A stretch of 9,809 nucleotides of DNA. Source: DAHVFK01 sp035310985 (GTDB taxonomy: Bacteria > Pseudomonadota > Gammaproteobacteria > Burkholderiales > SG8-39). Location: NCBI GenBank assembly GCA_035310985.1, contig DATGDH010000150.1, positions 1-9,809 on the forward strand, written 5' to 3'. The position numbers were made by a program, and so were the translations under genes. This document shows, in pieces, positions 7,791 to 9,809 of the stretch (positions are counted from its first letter, which is position 1; every line of letters starts with the position of its first letter). The notes under the pieces were generated by a model, which worked only from the letters and a program-made list of their open reading frames with translations, was not told the origin of the DNA and did not search any database.

Positions 7791-7810
7791 GCAGCCCGCA
7801 GGCTGTTCAA
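7783..7810 (-). promoter_or_regulatory. Possible aceE promoter (weak -35/-10)
   Basis: Read on the minus strand, TTGAAC (7810-7805) and TATACC (7788-7783) are 16 nt apart, each matching 4 of 6 sigma-70 consensus bases. It would start transcription about 50 nt before the aceE ATG. Its -10 overlaps the csp -10 on the other strand. This is a motif match only. Confidence 0.2.
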
Positions 7811-7944
7811 GCAGTGATGCGAATTTGCAGACCCCTCACGCCGCGTTCGCGGCGACCGCAGTGGCAGTCAGTTCCCCTTCTTGACGTCGTGCCCGGAATG
7901 CCTCGGCCCGGATACGCCCTGGCGCACTCAATGAAGGACGTAAC
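7797..7944 (+). other. Long 5' leader of the cold-shock mRNA (predicted)
   Basis: The stretch between the predicted promoter and the csp ATG holds no annotated gene. It contains a perfect 6-bp GC hairpin, CGCCGC / GCGGCG with loop GTTC (7839-7854). A weaker pairing GGCAGTCA (7863-7870) with TGAC...TGCC (7882-7893, with a bulge) follows. A 48-codon reading frame starts at ATG 7817 and runs past the csp start to a TGA at 7961-7963; it has no clear Shine-Dalgarno. The csp ribosome-binding site AAGGA is at 7934-7938, 6 nt before ATG. Cold-shock leaders in enterobacteria act as RNA thermosensors; a similar role here is inference. Confidence 0.4.
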
Positions 7945-8148
7945 ATGGCCACCGGTACGGTGAAATGGTTCAGCGATCAGAAAGGCTTCGGCTTCATCAC
8001 TCCCGATGGGGGCGGCGAAGACGTGTTCGCGCATCACAGCGCGATCCAGATGAGCGGCTTCAAGACGCTCAAGGAAGGCCAGAAGGTCGAGTTCGAGTCG
8101 CAGAAAGGCCCGAAGGGCATGCAAGCCGCGAACGTCCGCCCGCTCTAA
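7945..8148 (+). CDS. cspA: CspA-family cold-shock protein
   Basis: A 67-residue single cold-shock domain protein, a five-stranded OB fold that binds single-stranded RNA and DNA and melts RNA structure. The start MATGTVKWFSDQKGFGFITP contains RNP1 (KGFGFI, residues 13-18), and RNP2 follows as DVFAHHS (about 27-33), normally VFVHFS or LFAHFS. The rest (MSGFKTLKEGQKVEFE...QKGPKGMQAANV) matches the proteobacterial consensus at full family length. The ATG is supported by AAGGA 6 nt upstream. It is monocistronic: its own extended -10 promoter lies about 160 nt upstream and a strong terminator about 20 nt downstream. Bacteria commonly carry several csp paralogues, so the symbol marks the family rather than a proven orthologue, and whether this copy is cold-induced is unknown. 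Confidence 0.96.
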   Translation: MATGTVKWFSDQKGFGFITPDGGGEDVFAHHSAIQMSGFKTLKEGQKVEFESQKGPKGMQAANVRPL

Positions 8149-8168
8149 GCGCGGCGCGACAGCCAAGG

Positions 8169-8195
8169 AAAGGCCCGGGAAACCGGGCCTTTTTC
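8169..8195 (+). terminator. Rho-independent terminator, probably bidirectional
   Basis: AGGCCCGG (8171-8178) pairs perfectly with CCGGGCCT (8183-8190) around a GAAA tetraloop; two more A-T pairs extend the stem, and TTTTTCTTTT follows. It ends the csp transcript. Read on the minus strand the same stem is followed by TTTCCTT, and it lies 27 nt beyond the stop of the convergent PAP2 gene, so it may serve both. Confidence 0.9.
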
Positions 8196-8218
8196 TTTTG
8201 GCCGGGCGCTGCGCGCGC

Positions 8219-8851
8219 CTAGAACTGCTTGTGCCAGCCCACGGCGGCGCCGTGCGGCAGGATCTCCACGAGGATCGGCGCGTCGCGGCTGTGCGCATAC
8301 CAGCCCGATACGCCGCCGATCGCCCAGCCGGCGAGCACGTCCGACTGCCAGTGCGCGTGGTTCTTGATGCGCCCGGCGCCGACGTACAGCGGCAGCAGCA
8401 GCAAGCCGTAAACCGCCGGGTGATCGCTGCCGTACTCGAGCACGTACGGCGTAACCAGTCCTGCGGCGGTCGCCGCCTCGCCGCTGGGGAAGCTGTAGTT
8501 CGAGCCGCCCTGGAACCACAGGCAGGGGTTGTCCGTGTTGCTGGGGCGCACGCGCGTAAAGGCGTACTTGCTGACGTTCGCGGTCACGGCGGAGATGATC
8601 TCGGAGTCCATCCCCTGCCACATCGTCTTGCCGAATCTCGTTTCGGATCCTTCGTAGATCGCGCCCCCGATCTGCGCGAGCGTCAGCGCGCCGACGACGC
8701 CGCGGTAGACGTTCGGGTTCCAGATGCCGGATTCGTCGAAGGTCACGCGGTGGTCGATACGTGACCAGCCGCAGTTCTGCGCCGCCGCCGGCGCGGCAAT
8801 CGCCGCCGACAGCGCGACCACCTGAAGCAGTCGAAGAATCGCTCGAATCAT
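8219..8851 (-). CDS. PAP2-superfamily phosphatase-like protein, secreted
   Basis: A 210-residue protein of the PAP2 (acid phosphatase/vanadium haloperoxidase) superfamily. A signal peptide is likely: basic start, hydrophobic stretch 8-20, then AAAQ with cleavage near residue 25. The motifs are present with changes. Motif 1 is KX6RP (K95 to R102-P103). Motif 2 reads PSGE (122-125) instead of PSGH. Motif 3 keeps R161, H167 and D171 in RX5HX3D, but the usual preceding serine is G160. Motif 2 histidine normally helps catalysis, so activity may be altered, although the motif 3 histidine nucleophile remains. Members usually dephosphorylate lipid phosphates such as undecaprenyl pyrophosphate or lipid A; the substrate here is unknown. 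The chain ends in GWHKQF. It lies 57 nt downstream of the SCP2-like gene on the same strand, so may be co-transcribed. The ATG precedes a good signal peptide; its ribosome-binding site is weak. Confidence 0.85.
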   Translation of the reverse strand: MIRAILRLLQVVALSAAIAAPAAAQNCGWSRIDHRVTFDESGIWNPNVYRGVVGALTLAQIGGAIYEGSETRFGKTMWQGMDSEIISAVTANVSKYAFTRVRPSNTDNPCLWFQGGSNYSFPSGEAATAAGLVTPYVLEYGSDHPAVYGLLLLPLYVGAGRIKNHAHWQSDVLAGWAIGGVSGWYAHSRDAPILVEILPHGAAVGWHKQF

Positions 8852-8908
8852 GCGCAGTGGTCCAGTGTAGCGGGTGCGGCGCCCGCCGTACTGTCGCGCT
8901 TAGTCAGG

Positions 8909-9430
8909 CTATTTCGGGCACGAGCCCGTGTCGTACGGCACCTTGCCTACGAGCAGCAGGAAGCTCGCGAACGGATCCATGTTCGCCATCGCCTCCATCT
9001 TCGGGCCTTCGAACTTGAGCCGTCCAAACAGCATCGCGCGCATCGGTCCGTATTCGCCCTTGCCCATCTCGACCCAGCGCGCGGTGTCGGCGTGCATGAG
9101 GTAGTCGGCGCCGCCGTCGAGCTGTGCCTTCTCGATCGCGCCGCCGTACTCGCAGCTCGCCTTCTCCTGCTTGGTGGCGATGCGCAGCTCGACCGCCGCG
9201 CTGCCCTTGCAGTCGGTGCGGTACACGTGGATCACTTTGTAGCCGCGGTTCGCGTCGTTCGCCGTCCACCCGGACGTCTTCAGGCCCGCCGTGAGCTTGG
9301 CCTCCTGGTTCCACGCGGCGCAGGCGTCCTTCGCCCACTCGGCCGACATCATCACCGGCGCCGCCTGTGCCGCCCCGGCCGCCGCGAGCGCGATTGCCCC
9401 CGCGAATACTGCATTACGTGACTGTCTCAT
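8909..9430 (-). CDS. Secreted SCP2-like (sterol-carrier fold) protein
   Basis: A 173-residue protein with a signal peptide (MRQSRNAVFAGAIALAAAGA, cleavage near AQA/AP at 23-24). The C-terminal half (about 110-165) resembles an SCP2 sterol-carrier domain: a WVEMGKGEYGPMRAMLFGRL segment followed by KFEGPKMEAMANMDPF, matching the 'tolerated small basic-hydrophobic core then G-K-L-K-x-x-G' pattern of that fold. The N-terminal mature part (about 25-100) is unassigned. Four cysteines (C37, C74, C93, C171) could form periplasmic disulfides. The open frame extends to 9553, but the ATG at 9430 is preferred because GGAGGG (9440-9435) sits 4 nt upstream and the signal peptide then begins at residue 1; the longer form would also overlap the neighbouring gene. 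SCP2 proteins bind lipids or hydrophobic ligands; a periplasmic lipid or sterol-like cargo role is inference. The domain call is from pattern recognition and is moderate. Confidence 0.65.
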   Translation of the reverse strand: MRQSRNAVFAGAIALAAAGAAQAAPVMMSAEWAKDACAAWNQEAKLTAGLKTSGWTANDANRGYKVIHVYRTDCKGSAAVELRIATKQEKASCEYGGAIEKAQLDGGADYLMHADTARWVEMGKGEYGPMRAMLFGRLKFEGPKMEAMANMDPFASFLLLVGKVPYDTGSCPK

Positions 9431-9462
9431 CGCACCCTCCCGGCATCCCTGCGCCGCCTGCC

Positions 9463-9492
9463 AATCTATCGGGTAGGTCCGGACAAGGCCAA
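9463..9492 (-). promoter_or_regulatory. Possible promoter of the SCP2-like gene
   Basis: On the minus strand TTGGCC (9492-9487) and TAGATT (9468-9463) are 18 nt apart, each matching 4 of 6 sigma-70 consensus bases. A start would fall near 9456, about 26 nt before the ATG at 9430. This suggests separate initiation from the upstream membrane gene. Motif match only. Confidence 0.3.
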
Positions 9493-9513
9493 TCACGGAA
9501 ATTTCTCGGGCCA

Positions 9514-9809
9514 TCACGCTTGAGACGTCTTTCGAGCCGGGACCCTCAGCCACGCGTACAGCAGGCTCATGACGATCGCGTAGCTCATCAGCATCGCGAA
9601 CATCAGGGCGGCGGGCAGGACGCCGAGCCCCAGCCCGCGCGCGAACACGCCGTGGCCGGCGAGCGGGAAGAAACCCAGCCCCATCACCAGCCAGGCGGAG
9701 AATCCGAATACGCCGCCTTTGGCAATCGCCCCGGCGCCGGGCAAGCGGTCGTAGAGCCTTCCAAACAGGAAGCCCAGAATCAATGCGCCATTGACGTACG
9801 AAATCAGCC
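9514..9809 (-). CDS. Small multi-pass membrane protein, N-terminus cut by window edge
   Basis: The frame is open from the right edge to a TGA at 9516-9514. The first readable residues are LISYVNGALILGFLFG, so the chain runs on beyond the window. A TTG at 9783 could be taken as a start, but it lies inside a hydrophobic helix and is unlikely. About 97 residues are visible, with three hydrophobic segments: NGALILGFLFG, then VFGFSAWLVMGLGFFPLA, then LPAALMFAMLMSYAIVMSLLYAWL. The loop after the first helix, RLYDRLPGAGAIAKGG, and the tail RVPARKTSQA are basic and probably cytosolic. I do not recognise the family; it looks like a conserved hypothetical inner-membrane protein. It sits upstream of the SCP2-like gene with an 83-nt gap holding a possible promoter, so co-transcription is uncertain. 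Confidence 0.7.
   Translation of the reverse strand, partial: LISYVNGALILGFLFGRLYDRLPGAGAIAKGGVFGFSAWLVMGLGFFPLAGHGVFARGLGLGVLPAALMFAMLMSYAIVMSLLYAWLRVPARKTSQA

Noticed and set aside
8917..8932. Inverted repeat CGGGC-ACGA-GCCCG at the 3' end of the SCP2-like gene
   Set aside because: It lies inside the coding sequence, has a 5-bp stem and no following T-run, so it is not a credible terminator.
9431..9553. A 41-residue N-terminal extension of the SCP2-like protein
   Set aside because: It would bury the signal peptide, overlap the neighbouring membrane gene, and ignore the GGAGGG site 4 nt before the ATG at 9430.

Overview
The window is very GC-rich, densely packed bacterial DNA. Almost every intergenic gap is under 100 bp, and G/C dominates third codon positions. 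The gene content (homodimeric AceE-type pyruvate dehydrogenase E1, a CspA-type cold-shock gene, a MoxR/DUF58/transglutaminase module) and the protein wording suggest a betaproteobacterium, possibly from an uncultured Burkholderiales, Rhodocyclales or Nitrosomonadales lineage. That placement is inference; no rRNA or other phylogenetic marker is present.

Left block, plus strand, 1-5127: a tightly packed run reads moxR (5' end cut by the window edge), a DUF58 protein, a TgpA/DUF3488-type membrane transglutaminase, and a cofD homologue (2-phospho-L-lactate transferase of coenzyme F420 synthesis). Gaps are 7, 2 and 18 nt, so the four are probably one transcript. The first three are a recurrent module: an AAA+ chaperone-like ATPase, a vWA-like partner and a membrane-anchored transglutaminase fold. 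The cofD is not an expected member. It starts at TTG behind a good Shine-Dalgarno and is the most interesting gene here.

Middle block: an aceE-family gene (minus, 7727-5142) converges on cofD with only 14 nt between stop codons. It has no aceF or lpd on its downstream side and carries a divergent active-site loop, so it may be a paralogue rather than the housekeeping E1. It is divergent from a cold-shock gene (plus, 7945-8148) across a 217-nt gap. That gap holds an extended -10 promoter, a leader of about 148 nt with a small hairpin and an overlapping 48-codon leader ORF, and possibly an opposing aceE promoter. A strong hairpin terminator with a GAAA loop follows csp and could also serve the convergent gene beyond it.

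Right block, minus strand, 9809-8219: three small envelope genes. They are a multi-pass membrane protein cut by the right edge, a secreted SCP2-like (sterol-carrier fold) protein, and a secreted PAP2-superfamily phosphatase-like protein whose PSGH motif reads PSGE.

No tRNA, rRNA, CRISPR array, insertion sequence or obvious repeat was seen, and no gene-free stretch exceeds 300 bases. I do not see a clearly new multi-gene system. The best leads are cofD attached to the MoxR module, the variant AceE, the csp leader, and the two unusual periplasmic proteins.
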